A stretch of DNA of 64,000 bases from an uncultured Christensenellaceae bacterium (GCA_910588615.1 CAJUOI010000008.1:1-64000); one strand, 5' to 3'; positions 6,253 to 15,246 are shown, numbered from the stretch's first letter. Made by a program: numbers and translations. Notes: generated from the letters alone by a model not told the origin.

Positions 6253-6290
6253 CACCCCTTTCCGAGGGGAAAGGGGTGTTGATTATTTTT
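6251..6290. terminator. Bidirectional terminator between convergent genes
   Basis: AACACCCCTTTCC (6251-6263) and GGAAAGGGGTGTT (6268-6280) are perfectly complementary around GAGG. A T-rich tract follows on the plus strand. The stem starts within the stop codon of the SDR gene and faces the stop of the minus-strand gene at 6283. Confidence 0.85.
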
Positions 6291-6792
6291 TCTTCTTGCC
6301 GTTCATCTCGTCCTCGGCGGAGGAGAAGTCAAATTCGATGCTTTCGTTTCGGGAAATCAGCGTTTGAACGAATTCGTCGTACCAATCCTCCTTTACGACG
6401 ATCGTCATATACTTGGTTTTGAAGTCGTCGAAATAAAGATTGAGCTTTTTCGAACCGTTTAGTAGGCAGACGGAGCGGATTTTTCGAATGGGATATTTTG
6501 ATTTGACGATTCCGAATTGGGTGATCAACAGTTTGTCCGTAACGATATAACGCGAACGGATCAGCAGACCGGACAGCAGAATCGCAAGAAAGACGCTTGT
6601 AAAATACAGGAGAACGTACTTCATCCATTCGTAAGCGGAGGTAATATCCCCGCTTAAAAAGCCCAGAAATTGCCACGTCGTCAAGGCAAAGCAGGCAGCG
6701 CAAAGCAAAATTCCCACGGAGATTACGGCAATCATCAGCGGCGTAAATTTAAACTGATAGGTCTTTATCGGGAGTTCGTTTTTTTCTTCCAT
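6283..6792 (-). CDS. Two-helix membrane protein with PH-like domain
   Basis: The likely product is 169 residues from the ATG at 6792 (MEEKNELPIK). Two hydrophobic segments near residues 20-45 and 60-85 are followed by a beta-rich stretch, SRYIVTDKLLITQFGIVKSKYPIRKI, typical of bacterial PH-like (YdbT/YcxB-type) domains. The function of these proteins is unknown. The start was chosen because a strong promoter (TTGCTT-17-TATACT) ends 6 bases before this ATG, so the message would be leaderless. A longer frame begins at 6873 but would start upstream of the promoter and has no ribosome binding site. The C terminus is acidic and then lysine-rich. Confidence 0.65.
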   Translation of the reverse strand: MEEKNELPIKTYQFKFTPLMIAVISVGILLCAACFALTTWQFLGFLSGDITSAYEWMKYVLLYFTSVFLAILLSGLLIRSRYIVTDKLLITQFGIVKSKYPIRKIRSVCLLNGSKKLNLYFDDFKTKYMTIVVKEDWYDEFVQTLISRNESIEFDFSSAEDEMNGKKKK

Positions 6793-6798
6793 AGGGAC

Positions 6799-6827
6799 AG
6801 TATAAAACAATTGCAGGGAAAAAGCAA
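6799..6827 (-). promoter_or_regulatory. Promoter positioned for a leaderless mRNA
   Basis: On the minus strand, TTGCTT (6827-6822), 17 bases and TATACT (6804-6799) are followed after 6 bases by the ATG at 6792. Initiation would therefore fall on or next to the start codon. Confidence 0.6.
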
Positions 6828-6886
6828 TCTTTTTCTCGGATGAAAAAAATTTTTCACGGAAAAACGCGGGCATATCGCGGGAACGC

Positions 6887-6915
6887 TTGAAAAATTTTGT
6901 CGAATTCGTTATAAT
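6887..6915 (+). promoter_or_regulatory. Sigma-A promoter of the aconitase-like gene
   Basis: TTGAAA (6887-6892), 17 bases and TATAAT (6910-6915). The ribosome binding site GGAGG lies just upstream of ATG 6951. Confidence 0.75.
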
Positions 6916-6950
6916 GGAAATCGGAAGTACAGATAACGGCGGAGGAGTTC

Positions 6951-8768
6951 ATGGTAAAAGTAATCAGGCAGGGTGTCTACTATTTGGAAGGGCGTATCGA
7001 AACGGAGGCGCACGCCTTCATGACTTCGGATAAGAAGGCGAAAGCGGTTAAAAATACGATTTCTTATTCCGTTCTGAAATCGCACGGCGGGCTGGAAGAG
7101 CCGTTCGCGCTTCGCTTTGACAAGGTCGTTGCGGACAGTATGGATGCGGCGGACGTCGCTCGTTTTATGGATACGGCAAAAATCAAGACGCCGCAGATCC
7201 CCGTTACGTTCGTCGAAGGCAACGGAACTGCGCCGCAGGACTATTTGAGAAACGCGGCGGAAAAGTTCGGCGGAGGCTACCTTGCCGCGGGAATTGCCGA
7301 TACTTCCGCTTATCTTTGCGAATACGGGGCAAAGTGCGGTGAAGTCGTGCTCTCGCCTTCGCCTGCCGCAATCGGCGCCGTCGGCGCTTTTGGAGTGGGG
7401 GGGAATGCGTACGAAGTTTTAAATTCGCTTTCTACGTTTTCCTTGATAGGGAAGAAACCGGAAATCGTTGCCGTTTACGTGAAGGGAAAGCTGCGCAAGG
7501 GGGTGGGCACGACGGACGTTGCGCTCCTGATGGAAAATGCGCTGAAAAATAATTTTGTCGAAGGAAAAATTCTCGAATTTTTCGGACCAGGGGTTGCCAA
7601 TCTTTCCATGGAATCGCGTATTGCAATCGACGAAGCCGTTCTTTCGTTCGGTCGCTTTGCAAGCGTGTGGGCGACCGACGAGGCAACGGAGACATACTGC
7701 AAAGAGCGGGGCAAGAAAGGCTTTAAAAAGCTTGTACCTGTACAGCCTGCGTTCTATGACGGCGCGATCGTGGTGGATTTAACGCGCGTCGAGCCGATGA
7801 TTGCGCTTGGGGATAAGATTCGTACGGTGAAAGAGGTTATCGAAGGGGATCGAAAAAATCTTCCTTACGATATTGCGGAGAAAAAAATCAATTCAAGCCG
7901 CGTTGCGGGCAACGCAGGCGGAACGTTTGAAAATATTGCGGAATTTGCCGAAATCGTTCGCGGAAAAACGCTTGCAAGCGGAAATTACCGCATCGTACCC
8001 GCAACGCTTTCGGTGTTTAAAGCGCTTGCGGACGCAGGGTATCTCGGCGTCCTGTCGGAGGCGGGCGCTGTGGTGGACGCGCCCTGTTCGTATTGGGATG
8101 AGGAGGGAGTCGGGTGCGGCGTGAAATCGAGCACTGTGCGAATGGATGCCCGTTCGATTGCGGCGACGCTTGTAACCGGCACGCTGACTTCTGCGTTGGA
8201 TCACGAGTATACCAAGCGGTTGAAAAAATTTGTCTTTTCGCCGAACGTGTACGCCCGTTTGATAGAATTCAAGCCGAACGTTGAAAAACAGCTTTTGGCG
8301 GAGATGAAAACGAAGGCGGATCCTCTTCCCGCGCGGCTGGCGCTGAGGGTCGGCTCGTTCGGCGAAGCGCAGTGGGACGCATCTTCGTTGGAGATCCCCA
8401 AGGGAGTCGTTTGCGGCGGGGCTTCCTTCGACGAGGGTTACGATTTAGAGGTTTTAACACTGTGCCGCGAAGCGGGGCATTACGTGTTGATTGTTGCGGA
8501 TTTCAACGATGAAATGGTTAAAAATTGTGTTACAGTGGGCATTTTGCCCGTAAAAGCGGGAAAAGCGGGACTGAAAGACGGCGACATTCTCTATCTTGAC
8601 GGAGTCGCAAAGAGCGTCCGCAATCGAGAGGCGAGCCTCACGGTGAAGCGTTATTGTCGCGGAAAGGTAAAGGACGTCGTATTGCAACTGCCGAAGCTTA
8701 CGGACGAGGAGCGTGAAATATTACTCGACGGCGGCTTCGTCGGGCGCTGCAAACGGAACGAAAAGTAA
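6951..8768 (+). CDS. Divergent aconitase-superfamily protein lacking Fe-S motifs
   Basis: This 605-residue protein has the aconitase/isopropylmalate dehydratase layout: a catalytic region (residues about 90-420) and a fused swivel-like domain (about 450-600, with an NCVTVGILPV stretch resembling the swivel N-x-GxLP motif). Recognisable landmarks are altered. The DSHT segment reads SPSP (SPSPAAIGAVGAFGVGG), the GSCTN cysteine motif reads NAGGTFEN, and the GCxxC region keeps only one cysteine (VDAPCSYWDE). Classical aconitases need three cysteines for the 4Fe-4S cluster, so hydratase activity is doubtful. It may be a cluster-free enzyme with another substrate. It is a single gene with its own promoter. 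A known family may exist that I do not recall. Confidence 0.65.
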   Translation: MVKVIRQGVYYLEGRIETEAHAFMTSDKKAKAVKNTISYSVLKSHGGLEEPFALRFDKVVADSMDAADVARFMDTAKIKTPQIPVTFVEGNGTAPQDYLRNAAEKFGGGYLAAGIADTSAYLCEYGAKCGEVVLSPSPAAIGAVGAFGVGGNAYEVLNSLSTFSLIGKKPEIVAVYVKGKLRKGVGTTDVALLMENALKNNFVEGKILEFFGPGVANLSMESRIAIDEAVLSFGRFASVWATDEATETYCKERGKKGFKKLVPVQPAFYDGAIVVDLTRVEPMIALGDKIRTVKEVIEGDRKNLPYDIAEKKINSSRVAGNAGGTFENIAEFAEIVRGKTLASGNYRIVPATLSVFKALADAGYLGVLSEAGAVVDAPCSYWDEEGVGCGVKSSTVRMDARSIAATLVTGTLTSALDHEYTKRLKKFVFSPNVYARLIEFKPNVEKQLLAEMKTKADPLPARLALRVGSFGEAQWDASSLEIPKGVVCGGASFDEGYDLEVLTLCREAGHYVLIVADFNDEMVKNCVTVGILPVKAGKAGLKDGDILYLDGVAKSVRNREASLTVKRYCRGKVKDVVLQLPKLTDEEREILLDGGFVGRCKRNEK

Positions 8769-8917
8769 ATCGGGACTCGCAGGATATTCGACGTGTGGGA
8801 TGCGCTCTTTTACGGAGAGCGTCGAACGGGAATCGCGTCTGCGTAATAGTTGTCTGAATTCCCGGTAAAATTTGAATTTGGGTGAAAATCGCCTAATATA
8901 ATAAAAAGAGGTAAATT

Positions 8918-9517
8918 ATGTTTCGTAACTTAATGGTGCTTTCAACAGGGGAGCTCGTCGGTATCATCGTCGCAGCCGTTGTTGCTTTATTGCTGATTGT
9001 GTTTCTGTTTTGGTATGTTTCCGCGTATAATCGCTTGCAACGCTCGAAAAATTTCGTGGAAGAGGGTTGGGCGACTATCGACGTACAGTTGAAAAAAAGG
9101 TACGATTTGATCCCCAACCTCGTTGAAACAGTAAAGGGGTATGCAAAGCACGAGAGCGAGACCTTGCAGGCGGTTGTGGAAGCTCGCAGCTACGCAATGC
9201 GTGCGACGACGGTGTCTGGAAAAATCGAAGCGGAAAACGCGCTTTCGGGTACGCTGAAATCGCTGATGAAATTGCAGGAAGCGTATCCACAGCTGAAGGC
9301 AAACGCTAACTTTATCAGTTTGCAGGAGCAGCTGCTTTCCGTCGAAAACGAAATTGCATCCGCCCGCAGGTACTATAATGGCACGGTGCGCGCGCTCAAC
9401 AACCGCGTTACGACGTTTCCTTCCAATCTCGTGGCGCGCCGCATGAAAATGGAAAAGTATTCGTATTTCGAACTCGACTCCGAAGAGGAGCGTCAAAACG
9501 TAAAAGTGCGCTTTTAA
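8918..9517 (+). CDS. lemA: LemA family membrane protein
   Basis: This 199-residue protein has an N-terminal transmembrane helix (residues about 12-33) and the LemA signature: YNRLQRSKNFVEEGWATIDVQ, then LKKRYDLIPNLVETVKGYAKHE. The rest is a helical bundle outside or along the membrane, ending with the NNRVTTFPSNLVA stretch typical of the family. LemA proteins are membrane-anchored and their molecular function is not settled. They often accompany a TPM-domain or HtpX-like protein, and neither is adjacent here. An AT-rich promoter with TATAAT lies near 8895-8900. A terminator follows at 9536. Confidence 0.9.
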   Translation: MFRNLMVLSTGELVGIIVAAVVALLLIVFLFWYVSAYNRLQRSKNFVEEGWATIDVQLKKRYDLIPNLVETVKGYAKHESETLQAVVEARSYAMRATTVSGKIEAENALSGTLKSLMKLQEAYPQLKANANFISLQEQLLSVENEIASARRYYNGTVRALNNRVTTFPSNLVARRMKMEKYSYFELDSEEERQNVKVRF

Positions 9518-9535
9518 GCATTGAATTTTAGTCGC

Positions 9536-9560
9536 GGGCGGGGGACACCCCGTCCGTTTT
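9536..9560 (+). terminator. Terminator after lemA
   Basis: GGGCGGGG (9536-9543) pairs with CCCCGTCC (9548-9555) with one wobble pair, followed by GTTTT. It lies between lemA and glpK. Confidence 0.6.
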
Positions 9561-9572
9561 ATCGGGGAAGAT

Positions 9573-11039
9573 ATGAAAGACTACGTAATTGCAATCGACG
9601 CGGGTACAACGAGCATTCGTGCGGGTGTATATGATGCAAAGTCGGGTGCGTTTATTCACCGTGCAGCGCAGGAGACGGCGCAGAGCTTTCCCAGAAGCGG
9701 ATGGGTGGAGCAGGACGCAAACGAAATATATTATAAGGCAGCTTACGTTTTAAACGACTGCGTTCAGGCTGTCGGCGCCGAAAACATTGCGAGCATCGGT
9801 ATTACCAATCAGAGGGAAACGGTCATCTTCTGGAACCGAGAAACCGGCGAGCCGATATGTCCCGCTATCGTTTGGCAGTGCCGCCGAACGAGCACGTTCT
9901 GCGCGTCTGTTTCCGATGAAATGCGCCGAACCATCAAAGAAAAAACGGGATTGTTGCCCGATGCCTATTTTTCCGCAAGCAAGATGAAGTGGGTAATGGA
10001 CAACGTGCCCGAGGCTCGGCAACTGCAAAGGGATGGGAAGCTTTGCGCGGGGACGGTGGAAAGTTATCTCGTGTTCAAGCTGACGGGGAAATTTATTACC
10101 GATCACACCAACGCTTCGCGCACCATGCTTTTCGATATCAGGCGTTTGGCTTGGGACAGTGAGTTGCTTAGGTATTTCGGAATTGATAGGGGGATTTTGC
10201 CTGTTCCCATTCCGTGCGACGCGTCCGTCGGATACGCCAGATTTTCGGGGCGGGAGATTCCCGTGGCGGGAATCTTGGGCGACCAACAGGCGGCGCTTTT
10301 CGGTCAGGCTTGCTTTTGTGCGGGCGAAGGTAAAATTACGTACGGCACAGGCTTGTTCATGCTTTTTGCAACGGGCGAGCGATGCATTTCATCGGAAAGC
10401 GGTCTGCTTTCTACGGTTGCGTATACTGTCGGCGGAAGGACGGCGTATGCGTTGGAAGGCAGCGCGTTTAACGCGGGCAGCGCAGTGCAGTGGCTGCGTG
10501 ACGGAATGGGTTTGATTTCGACGAGCGCGGAGAGCGAGGAGGTCGCAAGATCCGTATCGGATACGGGCGGGGTATACTTCGTGCCCGCTTTTACAGGACT
10601 CGGTGCGCCTCACTGGCAGAGCGACGCAAGGGGGATGTTATGCGGGATTTCCCGCGGAACGAAGCGTGCGCACGTCGTGCGCGCCGTGTTGGAAAGCATT
10701 GCGTACAGCGCGCGCGATTTGTCGGATGCTATGGTGAAGGACAGCGGAATTTCTTTAAAGGAAATCAAATGCGACGGAGGAGCATCGGCAAACGATTTCC
10801 TCATGCAGTTCCAGTGCGATGTATTGGGCATCAACGTCAACCGCCCGCAAGAGAGGGAGAGTACTTTGCTGGGCGCGGCGCTGCTTTCCTCCGTCTCTTC
10901 GGGGCTGATGTCGCTTGAAGAAGCGGCTTCGCGTCGTGTTTCCGAGAAAACCTTTTACCCTTCGACGGAACGGGAAAAGTACGATTTGCTCTATCAAAAC
11001 TACCTTTTGGCGCTAAAACGCACGCTCATCATTGAATAA
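9573..11039 (+). CDS. glpK: Glycerol kinase
   Basis: This 488-residue FGGY kinase phosphorylates glycerol to sn-glycerol 3-phosphate with ATP. The N-terminal phosphate-binding motif is AIDAGTTSIRAGVYD, followed by the glycerol-kinase-specific GWVEQDANEI and GITNQRETVIFW. The second domain has YGTGLFMLF, ALEGSAFNAGSAVQWLRD, FVPAFTGLGAPHW and the adenosine-site CDGGASANDFLMQFQ. The length matches the family (about 495). No glpF or glpD gene is adjacent. gpsA, which makes the same product from dihydroxyacetone phosphate, lies about 11 kb downstream. The GGGGAAG ribosome binding site at 9564-9570 is good. Confidence 0.95.
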   Translation: MKDYVIAIDAGTTSIRAGVYDAKSGAFIHRAAQETAQSFPRSGWVEQDANEIYYKAAYVLNDCVQAVGAENIASIGITNQRETVIFWNRETGEPICPAIVWQCRRTSTFCASVSDEMRRTIKEKTGLLPDAYFSASKMKWVMDNVPEARQLQRDGKLCAGTVESYLVFKLTGKFITDHTNASRTMLFDIRRLAWDSELLRYFGIDRGILPVPIPCDASVGYARFSGREIPVAGILGDQQAALFGQACFCAGEGKITYGTGLFMLFATGERCISSESGLLSTVAYTVGGRTAYALEGSAFNAGSAVQWLRDGMGLISTSAESEEVARSVSDTGGVYFVPAFTGLGAPHWQSDARGMLCGISRGTKRAHVVRAVLESIAYSARDLSDAMVKDSGISLKEIKCDGGASANDFLMQFQCDVLGINVNRPQERESTLLGAALLSSVSSGLMSLEEAASRRVSEKTFYPSTEREKYDLLYQNYLLALKRTLIIE

Positions 11040-11052
11040 TCAGACAGAAAAA

Positions 11053-11073
11053 TAGTACTATGCCACACATATA
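11053..11073 (+). repeat. Dispersed AGTACTATG repeat, copy 1
   Basis: AATAGTACTATGCCACACATA lies between the glpK stop and the terminator at 11081. Related sequences occur at about 14310, 23190 and 32902 with consensus AGTAYTATGYCAGAYATA, whose core TATGTC-A-GACATA is palindromic. Confidence 0.4.
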
Positions 11074-11080
11074 TCGCCCA

Positions 11081-11110
11081 AAGCCCGTTTTTAACGGGTT
11101 TTTTTCTTTT
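11081..11110 (+). terminator. Terminator after glpK
   Basis: AAGCCCGTT (11081-11089) and AACGGGTT (11093-11100) form a stem followed by a long T-rich tract. Confidence 0.85.
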
Positions 11111-11126
11111 TTCGTATAATTATATT

Positions 11127-12104
11127 ATGAAAATTTATTTGCGAAAACGCAGTTGTTTTACCTTTCGCGGACGAGAGAGTTACGAGTTGGACGTTCTCGG
11201 AAAAACCGTTTTAATGCTCATGCGGGAAAATCTCTGCGCGGAGATATGCGACGATCCGCCCGAAGGGGATAAAATCGTTCTCGATTCTGTATACCCATTG
11301 CTAACGCGGAAAAAGTTGGAGGAGGTAATTAAGAATACGGACGGCAGTTTTTCTTTTGCGGGCGGCTTTGTGGAGCGCGGCGGGGCTTCGAAAAAAGTAA
11401 CGACCGTAGATTGGCTCGGTTTGTTTTCGCTGTCGGATTATCCCGAAATTATCAATCGGGCAAACGAGGTCAGGCGTAAAGAACTTGCGGCTTGCGGCGT
11501 TCTTTTGGAGGCAGGTGCGGAAGTTGATTTTACTTCCGTATTGGAAGAGGGCGTTATCGTGGAGCGCGGCGCGCGCGTTCGGGGAAAGAGCGTCGTAAAG
11601 CGCGACGCCGTTGTCGGCAGTGGTTCGGAAATCGTCGACAGTGAAGTTGGGGCGTATACGCAAGTTAAAAGCAGTTGTGTCTTGCAGTCCCGAATCGGGA
11701 AAAATTGCACCGTCGGACCGTTTGCTTATCTTCGTCCGAACAGCGTCGTGGGCGACGGTTGCCGAATCGGCGATTTCGTGGAGTTAAAAAATGCAAAAAT
11801 CGGCGCGGGGAGCAAGGCTTCGCATCTTGCATATATCGGTGATGCCGAAGTCGGAGAGCACGTCAATATCGGCTGCGGCGTGGTGTTCGTGAATTATAAC
11901 GGAAAGACCAAGTCGAAAACGCGGGTGGGCGACGGTGCGTTTATCGGCAGTAACTGCAACCTGATTGCTCCCGTTTCCGTCGGCGACGGTGCGTTTCTTG
12001 CGGCGGGGACGACGCTGACGCGCAGTTTGGTCGACGGGGATTTTTGTGTGGGTCGCAGTCGGGAAACGGTGAAAGCGGGGCGCGCAGCCGAATACTTAAA
12101 GTAA
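11127..12104 (+). CDS. GlmU-like glucosamine-1-phosphate acetyltransferase lacking the uridyltransferase domain
   Basis: This 325-residue protein has a C-terminal two-thirds (from about 110) that is a left-handed beta-helix acetyltransferase with GlmU landmarks: [44 protein letters not shown] with the catalytic-type histidine, and [23 protein letters not shown]. The N terminus is only about 105 residues instead of about 230. It lacks the nucleotidyltransferase LAAGxGTRM loop and keeps only a remnant like [14 protein letters not shown]. It should acetylate glucosamine 1-phosphate, but another protein would have to make UDP-GlcNAc. It begins a glm cluster with glmM and glmS. A TATAAT (11115-11120) ends 6 bases before ATG 11127 and no ribosome binding site exists, so it may be leaderless. 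Confidence 0.8.
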   Translation: MKIYLRKRSCFTFRGRESYELDVLGKTVLMLMRENLCAEICDDPPEGDKIVLDSVYPLLTRKKLEEVIKNTDGSFSFAGGFVERGGASKKVTTVDWLGLFSLSDYPEIINRANEVRRKELAACGVLLEAGAEVDFTSVLEEGVIVERGARVRGKSVVKRDAVVGSGSEIVDSEVGAYTQVKSSCVLQSRIGKNCTVGPFAYLRPNSVVGDGCRIGDFVELKNAKIGAGSKASHLAYIGDAEVGEHVNIGCGVVFVNYNGKTKSKTRVGDGAFIGSNCNLIAPVSVGDGAFLAAGTTLTRSLVDGDFCVGRSRETVKAGRAAEYLK

Positions 12105-12175
12105 ATTCACACACCGTGCATACTGCGGCATAAAATGCCGTGAGACGGCGGAACGGGCGTCCGCAGGAGGTGCGC

Positions 12176-13510
12176 GTGGGAAAATATTTCGGAACGGACG
12201 GCTTTCGGGGACGGGCGAACGAGACATTAACTGCCGTTCATGCTTTTCGGATCGGTAGATTTTTAGGGTATTACTATGCCGGAACGGGCAAAAAACCGAA
12301 AATCGTTGTGGGTAAGGACACGCGGTTGTCGTCGTATACGCTTGAATATGCGCTCAGTGCGGGGGCAACGGCTTCGGGTGCGGACGTGTACTTGTTGCAC
12401 GTTACGACGACGCCGTCCGTTTCCTATACGGTGTGCGCGGAGGGTTTTGATTGCGGTGTCATGATTTCGGCGAGTCACAATCCGTATTGTGATAACGGCA
12501 TCAAGCTCATCAACGAAAAGGGCGAAAAAATGGACGATTCCGTTATTTTTGAGGCGGAAAAGTTCTTGGAAGGCGGAGAATTGCCCTTTGCGAGTGGGAA
12601 AAACATCGGTAGGACGGTAGATTACGTTGCGGGAAGAAACCGCTACCTTGCGTTTTTGCTTTCCCTTCCGCGTCGTTCCTTTCGCGGATTGAAAATCGGG
12701 TTGGACTGCGCAAACGGAAGCAGTTGGGCGATCGGCAAGGCGGTGTTCGACGCGCTCGGCGCGGAAACGTTTGTAACGGGTGCAAGCCCGAACGGCGTAA
12801 ACATCAACGAGGGGTGCGGCTCTACCTGTATTGCGAATTTGCAAGGATTCGTAATAGACAACGGACTTGATCTCGGTTTCGCCTTTGACGGGGATGCCGA
12901 TCGCTGCATCTGCGTCGACGAGAAGGGCGGGGTCATCGACGGCGACGGAATTCTGTACGTTTGCGCCAAATATTTCAAGGCAAGCGGCGAACTTGACGGA
13001 GGTGGCGTTGTGGCTACGAAGATGAGTAATTTCGGGTTGGCGAAGGCGCTCGAACGGGAGGGGATTTCGCTTGCGTTTGCCGACGTGGGCGACCGCTTCG
13101 TATACGCGGAGATGGCGCGAACGGGTTATTTGCTCGGCGGCGAAGCTTCGGGGCACGTTATTTTCCGTAAACACGAAACAACGGGGGACGGTCTTGTTAC
13201 CGCACTGAAGCTTACCGAAATCGTATTGGAGAGCAAGTGTCCGATATCCTGTCTGACAGAGGGCTATCGCCCGTTGCCGCAGGTGATAAAGAATATATCA
13301 ACATTTCATAAAGTTGAAATATCGCAGGATTTTGGGGTAAAAAACGCCATAAAAGAGGCGGAAACGTTGTGTCGGGGGCGCGCACTGCTGCGCGTATCGG
13401 GTACGGAAAACGTGGTGCGGATCCTCATGGAAGGGGAAAATCTCAAAGAAGGGATTGCGCTTGTCGAACAAGCGATAAAGGAGGCGGAGGAAAGATTATG
13501 TGCGGAATAG
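12176..13510 (+). CDS. glmM: Phosphoglucosamine mutase
   Basis: This 444-residue protein begins at GTG 12176 (VGKYFGTDGFRG), placed 5 bases after the ribosome binding site GGAGG (12166-12170). Its active-site loop is VMISASHNPYCDNGIK with the phosphoserine. The metal loop is DGDADR, the sugar-binding loop is GEASGHVIF, and the phosphate-binding loop is RVSGTENVVRI near the C terminus. It interconverts glucosamine 6-phosphate and glucosamine 1-phosphate for UDP-GlcNAc synthesis. It lies between the GlmU-like acetyltransferase and glmS, and overlaps glmS by 13 bases, so these genes are co-transcribed and coupled. Confidence 0.92.
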   Translation: MGKYFGTDGFRGRANETLTAVHAFRIGRFLGYYYAGTGKKPKIVVGKDTRLSSYTLEYALSAGATASGADVYLLHVTTTPSVSYTVCAEGFDCGVMISASHNPYCDNGIKLINEKGEKMDDSVIFEAEKFLEGGELPFASGKNIGRTVDYVAGRNRYLAFLLSLPRRSFRGLKIGLDCANGSSWAIGKAVFDALGAETFVTGASPNGVNINEGCGSTCIANLQGFVIDNGLDLGFAFDGDADRCICVDEKGGVIDGDGILYVCAKYFKASGELDGGGVVATKMSNFGLAKALEREGISLAFADVGDRFVYAEMARTGYLLGGEASGHVIFRKHETTGDGLVTALKLTEIVLESKCPISCLTEGYRPLPQVIKNISTFHKVEISQDFGVKNAIKEAETLCRGRALLRVSGTENVVRILMEGENLKEGIALVEQAIKEAEERLCAE

Positions 13511-15246
13511 TCGGTTATTCGGGCGTTCGACGCGCTGCACCCGTTTTATTGGAGGGGCTGGAAAAGCTCGAATACCGCGGGTACGATTCGGCGGGGATTG
13601 CGGTATGCGACGGCGGAGTGATCCGAATTGCCAAGAAAAAGGGGCGCGTGAAGGAGATTGCGCAGGCGGCAGACTTTAACGGGAGCGTTGGGATCGGGCA
13701 TACGCGCTGGGCAACGCACGGAAAACCGAGCGAGCGGAATGCGCACCCGCACGTCTACGGAAAGTTTGCAATCGTGCATAACGGAATCATCGAGAACGCT
13801 ACGGAGCTGAAAGAAGAATGTCTTGCGCGCGGCGAAAGTTTTGCTTCCGAAACGGACAGCGAAGTGTTGGTGCATCTCGTTGCGGCTTGTTATCGCGGAA
13901 ACTTTTTACAGGCGGTGTCCGAGGGGCTGCGGCGGTGCCAAGGTTCGTATGCAGTTGCCGTTCTGTGCGAGGACTTTCCTGATGAAATTGTCTGTGCGCG
14001 GGGAGGCAGTCCGCTCGTCGTTGGCGTGAAGGAGGGGGAAACGTTTATTGCGAGCGACTTGGCGGCGATCGCCTCCGAACGGGCGGAGGTTTACGTCGCG
14101 GAGGAGGGTGAGTTCGTGTGCGTAAAAGCGGGTAGCGCTGTTTTTTACGATAGAAATTTGGTCGTGAAGCAAAAAGAAAGGCTGCAATACGATTATAACG
14201 GCGATTCGCCCGAAAAGATGGGGTTTCGACATTTTATGCAGAAAGAAATGTCCGAAATCCCGTCGGTGCTCAAAAAAAGCAAGCTAATTTTATCGAATCG
14301 AGAGTTTTATAAAGTACTATGCCAGACAAAATACATAGATATTATAGCTTGCGGTACGGCATATCACAGCGGACTCTGCGCAAAATACGCCTTCGAATCG
14401 CTGTGCCGCGTTAAAACCGAGGCGAGCATCGCAAGCGAGTATCGCTATTGCAATCCCATCGTCGGCAAAAAATCCTTGGTGATTGCCGTCAGTCAAAGCG
14501 GAGAAACGGCGGATACGCTTGCCGCCGCAGCGCTCGCCAAGGAGAGGGGCGCCTATCTTGCCGCCGTTACCAACGTGCCGTATTCGTCGCTGACCCGCCT
14601 TGCCGACTACGTTTTGCCAACGGATGCGGGCTTCGAGGTGGCGGTTGCGGCAACAAAGAGCTTCAACGCACAGCTTGCTCTGCTCTATTCTCTCGCCGAT
14701 CTTCGCTCGGGGGGCGGGGGCGAGTGGTTGAAGGGGGCGGATGCGCTCGCCGAGCGTGTGTTGGAGGTTTCCGAAGGCGTGCGTGCCTGGACACCCTATT
14801 TTCTGAATGCAAAGAGTGTATATTTCATCGGGCGGGGCGTGGATTATTGTACTGCGCTTGAAGGTAGCCTGAAACTGAAGGAAATTACTTATCTGCCGAG
14901 CGAGGGGTATCCGGCGGGGGAGCTAAAGCACGGTACGCTTGCGCTTGTAGACGAGGGTACGCCCGTCGTTGCCATAATCACGCAGAAGGCGTTGGCGGAA
15001 AAAACGATGAACGCTGTGCACGAAACGCGCGCGCGAGGGGCGAGGGTGTTCCTCGTAACCTCTCTTCCGGAGTGCGCAGAGCATCCGGAGGTAACGGCTT
15101 CCGTTGTGATTCCCGCCTGCCGCGAGATATTTTCTCCCGTACTCTCTATGATACCCCTGCAAAAACTTGCTTATTATGTTTCGATTGCGCGGGGGATCGA
15201 TCCCGATAAGCCCCGCAACCTTGCCAAGAGCGTTACGGTGGAATAG
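13498..15246 (+). CDS. glmS: Glutamine-fructose-6-phosphate aminotransferase
   Basis: This 582-residue protein starts at ATG 13498 (MCGIVGYSG), inside the end of glmM. After Met removal, Cys becomes the N-terminal nucleophile of the glutaminase domain. GYDSAGIAV, GHTRWATHGKPS and HNGIIENATELK follow. Two SIS domains hold IIACGTAYHSG, AVSQSGETADT and the C-terminal DKPRNLAKSVTVE. It makes glucosamine 6-phosphate from fructose 6-phosphate and glutamine. No glmS ribozyme-like sequence is visible upstream, as expected for an internal operon gene. One copy of the dispersed AGTACTATG repeat falls inside the coding region around 14310, between the glutaminase and first SIS domains. Confidence 0.95.
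   Translation: MCGIVGYSGVRRAAPVLLEGLEKLEYRGYDSAGIAVCDGGVIRIAKKKGRVKEIAQAADFNGSVGIGHTRWATHGKPSERNAHPHVYGKFAIVHNGIIENATELKEECLARGESFASETDSEVLVHLVAACYRGNFLQAVSEGLRRCQGSYAVAVLCEDFPDEIVCARGGSPLVVGVKEGETFIASDLAAIASERAEVYVAEEGEFVCVKAGSAVFYDRNLVVKQKERLQYDYNGDSPEKMGFRHFMQKEMSEIPSVLKKSKLILSNREFYKVLCQTKYIDIIACGTAYHSGLCAKYAFESLCRVKTEASIASEYRYCNPIVGKKSLVIAVSQSGETADTLAAAALAKERGAYLAAVTNVPYSSLTRLADYVLPTDAGFEVAVAATKSFNAQLALLYSLADLRSGGGGEWLKGADALAERVLEVSEGVRAWTPYFLNAKSVYFIGRGVDYCTALEGSLKLKEITYLPSEGYPAGELKHGTLALVDEGTPVVAIITQKALAEKTMNAVHETRARGARVFLVTSLPECAEHPEVTASVVIPACREIFSPVLSMIPLQKLAYYVSIARGIDPDKPRNLAKSVTVE
14310..14335 (+). repeat. Dispersed AGTACTATG repeat, copy 2, inside glmS
   Basis: AAAGTACTATGCCAGACAAA lies within glmS in the interdomain linker (encoding YKVLCQT) and resembles the copies at 11053, 23190 and 32902. 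Its presence in a coding linker could be chance or an ancient insertion. Confidence 0.35.

Noticed and set aside
12263..13174. 303-codon minus-strand frame opposite glmM
   Set aside because: It is a shadow of glmM, whose motifs and operon position are clear.
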